Notes: generated from the sequence alone by a model not told the origin. Positions 43,614 to 52,236 are shown, counted from the stretch's first letter. The stretch: DNA of 64,000 bases from Clostridiales bacterium 38-18 (GCA_001897605.1 MKTL01000001.1:124001-188000); one strand, 5' to 3'. Made by a program: numbers and translations.

Positions 43614-44156
43614 TTGAGTCTCGATCAAATATTAGCATTTCATTGTGCCCCTACTTTAGTGGGCCTTAAGCCTGCAAATCTAATCTCTCATAAACCCTTT
43701 GAAGTGGTTGCAGCTACAAAAAAAGCATTAGAGGATAACGCCATTGATATGACTTTACTGTGGCACTGCAATTGTAAAGACTTAACCTTGGTGTACCATC
43801 GTGAAAAGCTTTGGCAGCATTTACATTCACCAGAAATATGGGGCTACCTTATGGTACAAGGCTATCCTATGTACAGCGCTTTAGAGACGATCATTAATCA
43901 TCTTAAAAAGAGAATTATCGAGCTAAAAGAGTTTCCACATGAGGTTGGGTTGTTTTTGGGTTATCCACTAATCGATGTCTTGGGTTTTATAAAGAACAAT
44001 GGTCAAAACTGTAAGCTATGTGGTTATTGGAAGGTTTATGGAGATGAAAGGGAAGCGAAATGTCTCTTTGATTCATTTAGCAGGGCAAGAGATGAAATGT
44101 GCGCAAAAGTAAATTCGGGATATTCAGTAGCAGAAATATTGACGGTAGCATCTTAA
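43614..44156 (+). CDS. DUF3793 family protein
   Basis: Protein of 180 residues recognised as DUF3793, common in anaerobic Firmicutes next to flavodoxins. Conserved parts are FHCAPTLVGLKPANLI at the start, FPHEVGLFLGYPLIDVLGFI, and the cysteines of KLCGYWKVYGD. Function is unknown; cysteine content and context suggest iron or heme physiology. The start is TTG 43614, set by AAAGGAG seven bases before it. It is Fur-regulated and lies 15 bp before the flavodoxin gene. Confidence 0.88.
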   Translation: MSLDQILAFHCAPTLVGLKPANLISHKPFEVVAATKKALEDNAIDMTLLWHCNCKDLTLVYHREKLWQHLHSPEIWGYLMVQGYPMYSALETIINHLKKRIIELKEFPHEVGLFLGYPLIDVLGFIKNNGQNCKLCGYWKVYGDEREAKCLFDSFSRARDEMCAKVNSGYSVAEILTVAS

Positions 44157-44171
44157 AAATAGGAGGAGAAT

Positions 44172-44600
44172 ATGGGAAAAACAGCGGTCGTTTATTGGAG
44201 TGGTACAGGTAATACAGAAGCAATGGCAAAAGCAATTACAGAAGGTTTAAAAAGTGAAAATAGTGAGGTGACACTTTATAATGTATCTGAAATAACTGCA
44301 GAACAAGCTCTCGATTTTGAACGCTTAGTATTGGGCTGTCCTTCAATGGGTGCTGAGGTTCTTGAAGAAATGGAGTTTGATCCATTTTTCTCTGACATAG
44401 AAAAGGGACTTAGTGGGAAAAAAGTTGCTCTCTTTGGTTCATATGGATGGGGTGACGGCGAGTGGATGAGAGACTGGCAAAGTCGTACAGAAGCAACGGG
44501 CGCTTCACTTTTTGAGGAAGGTTTAATCATCAATGAGACACCCTCTGAGGATGATTTGGCTCAGTGTGCGCAATTTGGTGCTAGATTTTCAAGATTCTAA
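44172..44600 (+). CDS. flavodoxin
   Basis: Short-chain flavodoxin of 142 residues, an FMN electron carrier that replaces ferredoxin when iron is scarce. The FMN phosphate loop is YWSGTGNTEAMA near residue 10; aromatic stacking regions are around GCPSMGAEVLEE and FGSYGWGDGEWM. AGGAGGAG precedes the start. The Fur boxes upstream of the operon fit induction in low iron. Confidence 0.95.
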   Translation: MGKTAVVYWSGTGNTEAMAKAITEGLKSENSEVTLYNVSEITAEQALDFERLVLGCPSMGAEVLEEMEFDPFFSDIEKGLSGKKVALFGSYGWGDGEWMRDWQSRTEATGASLFEEGLIINETPSEDDLAQCAQFGARFSRF

Positions 44601-44684
44601 TGCTTTTCTAATGAAAATCAAAGACGCATTATAGAAAAGAGGGCTAAACTAATAGTATCAAATCTTATCTGTAATGGAGGTCTT

Positions 44685-44918
44685 ATGAAATCCGTTAAAG
44701 AGGCATTTAAAATTGGTATCCTACCAATTATCGGTTTTTCTACTATTATATTGTTTGGCATCCTCTGGGTGATCATGGTAACTAAGTTTGTTGCCAAGGT
44801 GGGAAGTTTAGGCCCAATGGGGGTATTCTTTCCTTTTATAGGCTTGTTCTTTATTGGAGCGGGAACGATAGAGCTTATCGCGTATATCAAGCGAAGAGCG
44901 CATGATGATAAACGTTAA
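44685..44918 (+). CDS. small membrane protein (77 aa)
   Basis: Not recognised. Two membrane helices (about 12-33 and 42-66) with basic ends (KRRAHDDKR). GGAGG before the start supports translation, and a terminator follows, so this is a small independent gene or the last gene of the flavodoxin unit. Confidence 0.65.
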   Translation: MKSVKEAFKIGILPIIGFSTIILFGILWVIMVTKFVAKVGSLGPMGVFFPFIGLFFIGAGTIELIAYIKRRAHDDKR

Positions 44919-44943
44919 AATGTATCGTAAAGAGATGTGAATT

Positions 44944-44979
44944 AAGACTTTAATCTTGTAGGGATTAGAGTCTTTTTTA
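44944..44979 (+). terminator. terminator of the small membrane gene
   Basis: A 12-bp stem (44944-44955 with 44963-44974, one T-G pair) is followed by six or seven T residues. Confidence 0.85.
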
Positions 44980-45003
44980 TTATAAAAAGCATTAAAAAAA
45001 TAG

Positions 45004-45088
45004 AAAACCAGTATCGTGTCATTGGAACTACACCCCACTTATTATGTCTAATAAGTGGGGCGCATTTCAAATTCACGTTACTGGTTTT
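45004..45088. terminator. nested hairpin at the end of metNIQ
   Basis: An outer stem (AAAACCAGTA plus CGTG at 45004-45018 with CACG plus TACTGGTTTT at 45074-45088) encloses a perfect 12-bp inner hairpin (45033-45044 with 45049-45060, loop TGTC). Both strands end in T-tracts, so it can act in both directions; the inner hairpin is unusual for a terminator. Confidence 0.7.
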
Positions 45089-45105
45089 TTATTAAGTCAG
45101 AATCA

Positions 45106-45909
45106 TTAGAATGCAGGAACAACTGCACCTTTGTATTGCTCTTGGATGAAGTTTTTCACATCATCAGATTGTAACACTTTAATTAGCGTTTGGATTGTTT
45201 CATCATTCAAATGCTCTGGTGTTACAGTGACGATGTTTGCATAAGGCGAGTCTGCACCTTCGATTACAACGGCATCTTCAGTTGGCACTAAGCCTGCTTC
45301 AAGCGCGTAGTTGGTGTTAATAACTGCACCATCAACATCTTCAAGAGTTCTTGGAAGCTGTGCTGCATCGATTGGCTTAAATACAAGTCCTAGTGGATTT
45401 TCAACGATGTCAGCTTCAGTTGCTTCTAAAGTTGCGTCTGCAGATAATTTAATAATGCCATTTGCTTGAAGTAATAAAAGTGCACGGCCTTCATTTGTTG
45501 GGTCATTTGGGATCGCAATAGTTGCACCTTGACCAATTGTATCTACCGAATCAAAAACATTTGAATATAAGCCAAGTGGCTCTACATGTACTGAACCAGC
45601 GCTAACAAGCTCGATATTGTGTTCTTTTGCAAATGAATCCATGTAAGGAACGTGTTGGAAGAAGTTTGCATCGATTTCACCTTCACTAAGTGCAAGGTTA
45701 GGAGTCACATAATCTGTAAACTCAACGATTTCGAGTGTAATACCTTCTGCTTCAAGTGCAGGTTTGATGTGCTCTAAAATTTCTGAGTGAGGAACTGGTG
45801 TTGCACCTATTTTTAGGACGCTTGTCGCTTCTTCTTTTTTCGCACAGCCTGTAAGTACAAGGGCTGCAATTAAACCTATCGTTAAAACCAAAGTTGTTAT
45901 TTTTTTCAT
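45106..45909 (-). CDS. metQ: methionine ABC transporter substrate-binding lipoprotein
   Basis: NlpA/MetQ-family lipoprotein of 267 residues. The signal peptide ends at lipobox LTGC near residue 22; the binding domain starts VLKIGATPVPHSEIL, with YVTPNLALSEGEIDANFFQH and NTNYALEAGL typical of MetQ. It captures D- or L-methionine outside the cell. Third gene of metNIQ, under SAM-I riboswitches. Confidence 0.95.
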   Translation of the reverse strand: MKKITTLVLTIGLIAALVLTGCAKKEEATSVLKIGATPVPHSEILEHIKPALEAEGITLEIVEFTDYVTPNLALSEGEIDANFFQHVPYMDSFAKEHNIELVSAGSVHVEPLGLYSNVFDSVDTIGQGATIAIPNDPTNEGRALLLLQANGIIKLSADATLEATEADIVENPLGLVFKPIDAAQLPRTLEDVDGAVINTNYALEAGLVPTEDAVVIEGADSPYANIVTVTPEHLNDETIQTLIKVLQSDDVKNFIQEQYKGAVVPAF

Positions 45910-45977
45910 TTGATGCCTCCAAATTAGATTATTTATATTTGTTGTTTATTATTTTGATCAACCTTATTCAAGATTTT

Positions 45978-46628
45978 CTATTTTCTTCTGTGAACCAGTA
46001 GGCGATTTGCCAACCAGTTACCTAGTGATTGCAATAATTGAACCATGATAACCAATATAATGATCGTTGCAATCATGACGTCTGTTTGAAAGCGGTGATA
46101 ACCATAGCGGATTGCGAGGTCACCGATACCACCACCACCGACAGCACCTGCCATAGCAGAATAGCCGATAAGGTTGATGATGGTAATCGTCGTACCTAGA
46201 ATGAGGGCAGGCAATGCCTCGGGCAGCATTACTTTTGTAATGATTTCCCATTGGTTTGCACCCATAGCGGTTGCTGCTTCTATGACGCCACCGTCAACTT
46301 CATAGAGTGAAGTTTCTACGATTCTGGCAAAGAAGGGGATGGCAGCGACCACAAGCGGTACGATGGCCGCATTGGTTCCGATAGAGGTTCCGACGATCAA
46401 ACGCGTAAATGGGATGATAAAAATCATCAATATGATAAAGGGCATCGATCGCATCATGTTAACGACGTAAGATAAAATGCAATTGAGCAGTGGTCTTTCT
46501 AATATATGACCTTTAGAAGTAATTACAAGAACGATGCCAAGCGGTAAGCCAAACAAAATTGTAAATGAAGTTGCCACAAACACCATATAGAGTGTTTCTA
46601 GACTGGCCTTTAAAAGTAACTGAGTCAT
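45978..46628 (-). CDS. metI: methionine ABC transporter permease
   Basis: Permease of 216 residues with five membrane helices and the EAA loop ATAMGANQWEIITKVMLPEALP characteristic of MetI. NLIGYSAMAGAVGGGGIGDLAIRYGYHRF near the end is also typical. It forms the channel as a dimer. Its start overlaps the metN stop by one base. Confidence 0.96.
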   Translation of the reverse strand: MTQLLLKASLETLYMVFVATSFTILFGLPLGIVLVITSKGHILERPLLNCILSYVVNMMRSMPFIILMIFIIPFTRLIVGTSIGTNAAIVPLVVAAIPFFARIVETSLYEVDGGVIEAATAMGANQWEIITKVMLPEALPALILGTTITIINLIGYSAMAGAVGGGGIGDLAIRYGYHRFQTDVMIATIIILVIMVQLLQSLGNWLANRLLVHRRK

Positions 46629-47617
46629 TAGAGCACCTCCACTACAACATGTTGATCTTCAAAATAGGCGATGACACGACCCATTTCATCTTCAGACGGT
46701 GTTAGAACTTCGATTAATAATTTTCCAACTACTTGTCTCTGTATGGATTCGATATTCCCCGACAAGATGTTTACGTCATATGGAAATTGCCTAATGAATC
46801 CAGAAATAATTGGCGCGTTTGCACTGCCATTTGAAAAGGTTAGGTGTAATCTGGTTCCTTTTTGAGTTAAAAATTCAGGTGCTTCTAGCTCACCTAAAAA
46901 ATGACGAGTTTGAGGTGTTGGAACGGTCGAAAAGAGTTCTGCAGTAACGCCTTTTTCGATTATTTTACCTGCCTCAAGAATTGCGACTTTATTGCATATC
47001 GCTTTAATGACTTCCATCTCATGTGTGATGACCACTAACGTGATGCCAAGCTCATAACTGAGCGTTTTGAGTAAGGACAGTATTTGCTTGGTGGTCTTTG
47101 GATCAAGTGCTGAGGTTGCTTCATCGCATAATAGAATTTCTGGTTCTGTCGCAAGAGCTCTTGCAATACCGACTCTTTGCTTTTGACCACCACTTAGATT
47201 ACTTGGATAAACATTGGCTTTATCTGTTAGTTCAACCTTTTCAAGTAGTGAGGTAACTTTTTCTTTAATGATCGCTTCGCTGTATTTTTGAAGTCTCAAT
47301 GGAAACGCGATGTTATCATAAACGGTTTTGCTGCTTAAAAGGTTGAAGTTCTGAAAGATCATGCCGATATTCTGTCTTGATTTTCTAAGTTCTTTTTCAG
47401 ATAGAGCTGTAATATCAACACCTGAAATTACAACGCGCCCTGATGAGGGTTCCTCAATGCGATTGATGCATCTAATCAGTGATGATTTACCTGCACCACT
47501 TAAACCGATGATTCCGTAAATGTCACCTTTTTCAATTTCTAGATCAATACCGTCAAGCGCTTTAACGATTTGACCATTTTTTGAATATACTTTTGTTAAC
47601 TCTGAGATTTGAATCAT
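46628..47617 (-). CDS. metN: methionine ABC transporter ATP-binding protein
   Basis: ATPase of 329 residues. Walker A GLSGAGKSSLIR, signature NLSGGQKQRVGIARAL, Walker B ILLCDEATSALDP and switch histidine in VITHEME are intact; the C-terminal ~90 residues form the NIL domain that senses methionine. ATG 47617 is chosen because AAGGAG lies seven bases before it; that site is inside the riboswitch hairpin. The in-frame ATG at 47647 lies within the riboswitch and is rejected. Confidence 0.95.
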   Translation of the reverse strand: MIQISELTKVYSKNGQIVKALDGIDLEIEKGDIYGIIGLSGAGKSSLIRCINRIEEPSSGRVVISGVDITALSEKELRKSRQNIGMIFQNFNLLSSKTVYDNIAFPLRLQKYSEAIIKEKVTSLLEKVELTDKANVYPSNLSGGQKQRVGIARALATEPEILLCDEATSALDPKTTKQILSLLKTLSYELGITLVVITHEMEVIKAICNKVAILEAGKIIEKGVTAELFSTVPTPQTRHFLGELEAPEFLTQKGTRLHLTFSNGSANAPIISGFIRQFPYDVNILSGNIESIQRQVVGKLLIEVLTPSEDEMGRVIAYFEDQHVVVEVL

Positions 47618-47768
47618 TAAAAAACTCCTTCTGCATAGAACATGCAAAAGGAGCTTAAAAACATCCTCTCACATCTTCCAGTTACTCTGACGGAATTAGC
47701 ACCATGTCATAAGACTGGTTGCTGGGTTTCACAGGGCCGTTCCCTCCACCTCTCTGGATATGAGCTCA
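47618..47768 (-). ncRNA. SAM-I riboswitch, proximal, with combined terminator/SD-sequestering hairpin
   Basis: On the minus strand the aptamer (about 47663-47768) has CCAGAGAGGTGGAGGGAA, AAACCCAGCAACC and GGTGCTAATTCC, the SAM-I core. The expression platform is CTCCTTTTGCAT pairing with ATGCAGAAGGAG (plus 47625-47653), followed by UUUUUUA and then the metN start codon. The 3' arm contains the AAGGAG ribosome-binding site, so the hairpin can both stop transcription and hide the site. Confidence 0.93.
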
Positions 47769-47790
47769 TATTAAATTTTCGCGAAAACTG

Positions 47791-47947
47791 CAATTAAAAA
47801 GCCTCTTTTCACACAAGAAAAGAGGCCATGATAAACATTTGCTCTCTCTCATCTGTGGATTTCTCCCAGGAATTAGCACCACTACCTTATGAATGGTTGG
47901 TTGCCGGGCATCATCGGGCCAGTCCCTCCGCCGCTCTGGATAAGAGT
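47791..47947 (-). ncRNA. SAM-I riboswitch, distal, with classic terminator
   Basis: The second aptamer (about 47842-47946) has CCAGAGCGGCGGAGGGACTGG, GCCCGGCAACC and GGTGCTAATTCC. It is followed by the terminator GCCTCTTTTC-loop-GAAAAGAGGC (47801-47826) and a U-tract. It is transcribed first, so two SAM-controlled gates lie in series. From 47948 to 48082 I see nothing but probable promoter DNA. Confidence 0.93.
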
Positions 47948-48082
47948 TAAATTGTAATTGCTATGAAATGGATTATAGACAATCTGATACTTGCTGTCAA
48001 CACATTTAATTTTATTTAACATTTAAAAGTTTATTCTGAAAATTCGCACATTTCGAGCAGTTGTTTAAAATTGCTGATTGAG

Positions 48083-48577
48083 TTACTCTTTTGTATTGAC
48101 CTTATCCATTGGAAATACAAAGTAATTGATAAGGCCGCTTATGATCAAACCGATAAATGTATCCAGTGTGCGATAGAAAGCATATGATACTTGATTACCA
48201 CTGGATGTACCGAGTCCGATTGCTAGAAACACAATGATTGCGATTTTAATCGTGCCTTGCCACTTAAATAAATTGCAGACAAAGATGACGATGACAATTC
48301 CAAGTCCTATCGTAACCGGATTCATGGGAAGTAAAAGTGAAAATATTAGGGCAATCAGTGCGCCTAAAACAGTCCCCAATAATCGATCACGAATGACGGA
48401 AAAGGTTGCTGTCATCGTCGATTCCATAGCAAATACAGCTGCAATAGCTGCAAAAAATGGATTTGTCAGCTGAAAGCGATCTGCTACAAAAAGGGTAATC
48501 ATTACTGCGATTCCAGTTTTTATACTGCGTGGACCAATACCATGTCTTGTGAGTTTGTCGAGTGTATTTTTGAGCAT
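48083..48577 (-). CDS. FUSC/aromatic acid exporter-like membrane protein (N-terminal module only)
   Basis: Membrane protein of 164 residues with five or six helices (GPRSIKTGIAVMITLFVADRF, RDRLLGTVLGALIALIFSLLLP). It matches the membrane half of the ArAE/FUSC family (DUF939-like) and lacks the cytoplasmic C-terminal domain of full-length members. GGAGG before ATG 48577 supports this start. Function unknown, possibly export of small aromatic compounds. Confidence 0.8.
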   Translation of the reverse strand: MLKNTLDKLTRHGIGPRSIKTGIAVMITLFVADRFQLTNPFFAAIAAVFAMESTMTATFSVIRDRLLGTVLGALIALIFSLLLPMNPVTIGLGIVIVIFVCNLFKWQGTIKIAIIVFLAIGLGTSSGNQVSYAFYRTLDTFIGLIISGLINYFVFPMDKVNTKE

Positions 48578-48706
48578 AATTGCCTCCATTGAAGGGTGAT
48601 GTGATTGAGTGAAAACATATTTTACTTGATTGTGTTAAAATCATAATCTCTTATCCGCAATCAAGTTGATAATGTCACTATCTGATTATACCTCAATTGG
48701 CTTTAA

Positions 48707-50208
48707 TTAGTCGAGTTCGATCACATGTGTCGCGATACGGTCAACAAAGTGAGGGTCATGCTCGATAAACAGCATTGTAGGTTCATAAGTGATTATCATA
48801 TCTTCTAGTTGAACCCGTGAAAGGAGATCGACAAAGTTAAGAGGCTCATCCCAAATATAGAGATGTGCTCTTTGACAGATGCTAGCTGCGAGTAACACTT
48901 TTTTCTTTTGACCTTCACTGAGTTGTTGTAACTCCTTATCGAACAAAACAGCGGAGAAATCTAGTTTAGTTAACATACTGCGTAGAAGATGTAGTTCAAT
49001 TTGGTTGGCCTCGGCATATGCTTTAAAGCTACCTTCAAGAAAGGACGTATCCTGTGAGACATAAGAGATAACTAAGTCCCTTGCTATTTTAATTCGTCCG
49101 CTAGTCATCAAATTTGAAACATCTTCTTCCAAAAGTGTTGGGTCATATTGTTTTAATACGGCTTTGAGAAGTGTTGATTTGCCTGATCCGTTTCTACCTG
49201 TTATGGCGTAGCGTTGTGTCGCTTCTATTTGAAATCTGAGATCTTCAAGCACAAGCATTTCGCCATACGCTAGTGATTCTATATCAAAGGCGATATAAGG
49301 CTGCGATAATGCCGGTTCTTGTATCAACTCCAGCGGCTCTGCAACCTCGAGATTCTTAAGCAATTTTTTCTTGTCCTCTAATGCCTTATCTCTTCGCTTT
49401 TCGATGACCTTCGCACGCTTCATCATTTTCGCCGCTTTGTGACCAACAAACCCGCGATCTGGAACGTCAGAACCAAACTTACTCTTTTCAGTTTGATCCG
49501 ACCAACCAGCAGTTCGTTTAGCGGCATCCCCCAACCGCTTGATATCCTTTAGAAGCTTTTCATTCTCAGCCATTTCAAACTGATCTTGATAGGCTTTATT
49601 TTGCAACCAAGTGGAGAAGTTGCCTTTTTGAATTTCTATATTTGTTTATTGATCGATAAAATATGGTCGATGATTTCATCTAAAAACAAACGATCATGTG
49701 AGACGATGATAAACCCTTTTTTTCGTTTGAGATAAGCAGCAACCGTCGCTCTGGCATCCACATCGAGATGGTTGGTTGGCTCATCAATTAAGAGAAAATT
49801 ATTGGATTTTAGAAACAACACTGAAAGAAGTGCTTTTGACTGTTCCCCTTGACTTAAAGTCTCGAAAGAACGATCAAGCAACGATTCGTCCAGACCGATG
49901 TAGCTAAACTCACGAATGAGTGCCCATTCTTCTAAATCCGGATCGATTTGTGTTAATAGTTCTCTCGTAAGTAAAGAGGCATCCTTTACTTCGTAGGGGA
50001 AGTAATCAAAGTGAACAGAAGCACTGATTTGACCAGTAAAAATCAGTTCACCTAATAGTAGTTTTAAAAATGTGGTTTTACCTCTACCATTTCTACCTGT
50101 AAAGCCAAGCTTCCAGTCAGTATCCATCTGAAAGGATACATTTTCAAAAATTTTATCGTAGCTGCCCTCATAGGCAAAACTTAAATTTGTAACTTTAATT
50201 TGTGACAT
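48707..50208 (-). pseudogene. ABC-F protein, Lsa/Vga-like, interrupted by a frameshift
   Basis: Two adjacent frames together make one ~500-residue ABC-F protein of the ribosome-protection class (lincosamide/streptogramin/pleuromutilin type). Frame 1 (50208-49636) has Walker A GRNGRGKTT and LSQGEQSKALL, ending SINKQI-stop. Frame 2 (from about 49630) continues IEIQKGNFSTW, the linker KAAKMMKRAKVIEKR, GRNGSGKST and LSEGQKKKVLL. Restoring one A in the AATAAACAAATA region joins the frames as SINKTNIEIQKG. So either a one-base deletion or a sequencing error. AGGAGG precedes the start; a leader RNA lies upstream. Confidence 0.85.
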
Positions 50209-50218
50209 TGTGGTCCTC

Positions 50219-50395
50219 CTAATTGATTTGCAAGGTGTAATAGTGTCTAATTTTATGCAAATAAAAATCTTCAGGCATCGAGCCTTCAGATTTTACCACA
50301 AGCGAGATTGTGGCTAAACAAAATAGGATGCAAGAAACCTCGCATCCTAATAAACACTTAGCAAAACAAATCCACCTTGGGAAAGGGGACTTCAT
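50219..50395 (-). CDS. possible leader reading frame overlapping the ABC-F attenuator
   Basis: An open frame of 58 codons beginning MKSPFPRWICFAKCLLG and ending at a TAG that overlaps the AGGAGG of the ABC-F gene. It runs through both hairpins, including repeat copy B. No ribosome-binding site precedes it and its codons may reflect only the RNA structure, so it is listed with low confidence. Confidence 0.25.
   Translation of the reverse strand: MKSPFPRWICFAKCLLGCEVSCILFCLATISLVVKSEGSMPEDFYLHKIRHYYTLQIN
50260..50318 (-). repeat. 59-bp dispersed hairpin repeat, copy B
   Basis: Identical to 22755-22813 in reverse orientation. Relative to the ABC-F gene it is in the 5' leader, directly after the U-rich end (TATTTTGTTT) of another hairpin, and its second hairpin ends AGATTTTTATT like a terminator. 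Confidence 0.9.
50316..50348 (-). terminator. attenuator-like hairpin in the ABC-F leader
   Basis: AGGATGC and GCATCCT (plus 50325-50331 with 50342-50348), extendable by further pairs inside, are followed on the minus strand by TATTTTGTTT. Confidence 0.6.
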
Positions 50396-50489
50396 GCATA
50401 AATCTATAATTTGAGCGGATGATAACGAACCTCTTGCAGCGTATGACAAAAAACGGTATAAAACCGATTCTTGACACCTATTTAATTGC

Positions 50490-50510
50490 TTAGCAAGAAG
50501 TATGATTCAT
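50490..50510 (-). CDS. putative 6-residue leader peptide (MNHTSC) of ABC-F leader
   Basis: ATG AAT CAT ACT TCT TGC TAA with GGAG eight bases upstream, about 300 bases before the ABC-F start. A possible promoter lies just upstream (TTGTGT, 16 bp, TATAAA on the minus strand). Its size and position fit antibiotic-induced attenuators of ABC-F genes; the peptide itself is not recognised. Confidence 0.35.
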   Translation of the reverse strand: MNHTSC

Positions 50511-50578
50511 CTTTTCAACTCCAATCTTTTTTATAATTCTTTTTGATGGTAACACAAAATTTGTAAAAGCGTCAAGAC

Positions 50579-52090
50579 TTATTCAGTAAAATTTATATGG
50601 AGTGGCTCCTCAAAATAGGCTGTTTCTGACCAAAGTGTATAAAAAACTTGCATCGGCTTGATCGTCATACTTTTTATGTCATTCTCAGTAAGAATGCCTT
50701 GGTATTGATCGTAATAATAGTAATTGACACGATACACTTCTTCATCACTGTTCTCAGAAATGAGAATGGCTTCAGTGGCATAAGGAAATATTTTCTGTTC
50801 TTCCATGCTATAACGATTGGTTAATTTATTGGACATTTTTGAGTAAAAAGCTTCTGTTGGGTAGCTTTCATTAAAAATGTACCAGTTGAGATCGAAATCA
50901 CTAAATTTGGGGATTCGATAGGTCACTTCGTAATTAGGATAGCCAGCTTCATCCTCAGTCCAACCTGCGTCTAATATCTTAAACTGATTGAGTAGATTTG
51001 AATCATTGACGCGAAACGTAATTGAATCAATCCCGAGGAGTTCAAAGGTTTCTATCGGAAGCGGTTTTCCTATTAATGTATCATAATTGTAAAAGCGGAG
51101 CGAAAGAACGCCTTTCAAAATAGCCTCATTATCTGGGGGGGTGTTATTATTGGTCTTATACGAATCAGCCATATAATAATTACCGCCAAAGCCGCGTCGC
51201 TCACCATTAATTTCTGTTGTAAAATTAATACTTCTCTCCTGAAAAGTGTATGGGAAGTCAACTCTAGGCGCTGTATCAATAAAAAAATTTAACTCAAGCT
51301 CTTCTCCATCGTTTTTTACGAAACCTTCTGTATAAGTCATAGAGAAATGCTTAGAGGGAATAGCAAGCTTTTTATCAGCAGTATCGAGTTCTATTGTCTC
51401 TGTTTCATTTGAGTTGTGGCTCACATAGTTGACGTCAAATTGGCTACTAAAAGTAGGCCAACTGATGTAAAGGCCTAAACAACACACTGTAACGAGTGGA
51501 ATGACTTTTAGACCGTTAGCGATATGAGATGTTTTTGAATGAGTTGGTTCTGTCGCGACATCATGTCGTTTTGAATTGTGGTTTACCAACCATTTAAAAC
51601 CAAATGACGTGAATATCGAGAAAAGATAAAGTACGATCAGTGTGCCCAGCGGATAATCTGAATACGTGAGAACTAACAAAATCAAGATTAAGCCACCATA
51701 TACGAACCGTCTTTTGTAGGTCTTAACCGATAGTAGGACAAATGAAAGTGATATGGGCAGTAATGTTCCTAAAATGCGCAATAAGGTAATAAAGATTTCA
51801 CCAAGTTCATATTGGTTTTGAACAAAATTACCATCACGATAAACATAGGATAAGAATTCTTGTAATTTAATTTGCGAAGTAAACTCTTTAAACGGTATGT
51901 ATCGATTATAGTCGAGTAGACTATAAAATGGACTATTTGAAAATAGCCAAATAACAATAAAAGTAATTAATGCACCAAAATAAAACTGATCAAGACGAGG
52001 GGGTCTTTTGGAGAGCACTTCATTGCTCACATAAGATCTAACACCAAATGCGATTAGTAAAAAGGCGATGATGCCCAGAGTTCCCATCAT
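50579..52090 (-). CDS. unrecognised membrane protein with large extracytoplasmic domain
   Basis: Protein of 503 residues, not recognised. Five or six membrane helices occupy residues 1-220 (with an exposed loop around 60-105), then a soluble ~280-residue domain rich in Tyr, Asn and acidic residues, likely outside the cell. No catalytic motif, lipobox or repeat stands out. GGAG lies before the start. It is separated from the ABC-F leader by its own 3' end with no clear terminator, and is divergent from the calcium-type ATPase. Confidence 0.7.
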   Translation of the reverse strand: MMGTLGIIAFLLIAFGVRSYVSNEVLSKRPPRLDQFYFGALITFIVIWLFSNSPFYSLLDYNRYIPFKEFTSQIKLQEFLSYVYRDGNFVQNQYELGEIFITLLRILGTLLPISLSFVLLSVKTYKRRFVYGGLILILLVLTYSDYPLGTLIVLYLFSIFTSFGFKWLVNHNSKRHDVATEPTHSKTSHIANGLKVIPLVTVCCLGLYISWPTFSSQFDVNYVSHNSNETETIELDTADKKLAIPSKHFSMTYTEGFVKNDGEELELNFFIDTAPRVDFPYTFQERSINFTTEINGERRGFGGNYYMADSYKTNNNTPPDNEAILKGVLSLRFYNYDTLIGKPLPIETFELLGIDSITFRVNDSNLLNQFKILDAGWTEDEAGYPNYEVTYRIPKFSDFDLNWYIFNESYPTEAFYSKMSNKLTNRYSMEEQKIFPYATEAILISENSDEEVYRVNYYYYDQYQGILTENDIKSMTIKPMQVFYTLWSETAYFEEPLHINFTE

Positions 52091-52236
52091 GTTTCGCTCC
52101 TTTCTATGTATTTAATTATAACGCTCAATACATAAATTATAAGCCAGATGACATTATAAAAAAAGAAAAAATGGTAATCTTTGCGTAGACTTAGATAATA
52201 TTGGTATAATGGTTATAGTGAGAAAGGAGCCTATCT

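Noticed and set aside
49600-49640. Programmed -1 frameshift joining the two ABC-F frames
   Set aside because: The bases at the junction (AATAAACAAATATAG) do not form an X-XXY-YYZ slippery site in the zero frame, and ABC-F proteins are not known to use frameshifting; a one-base deletion or error is simpler.
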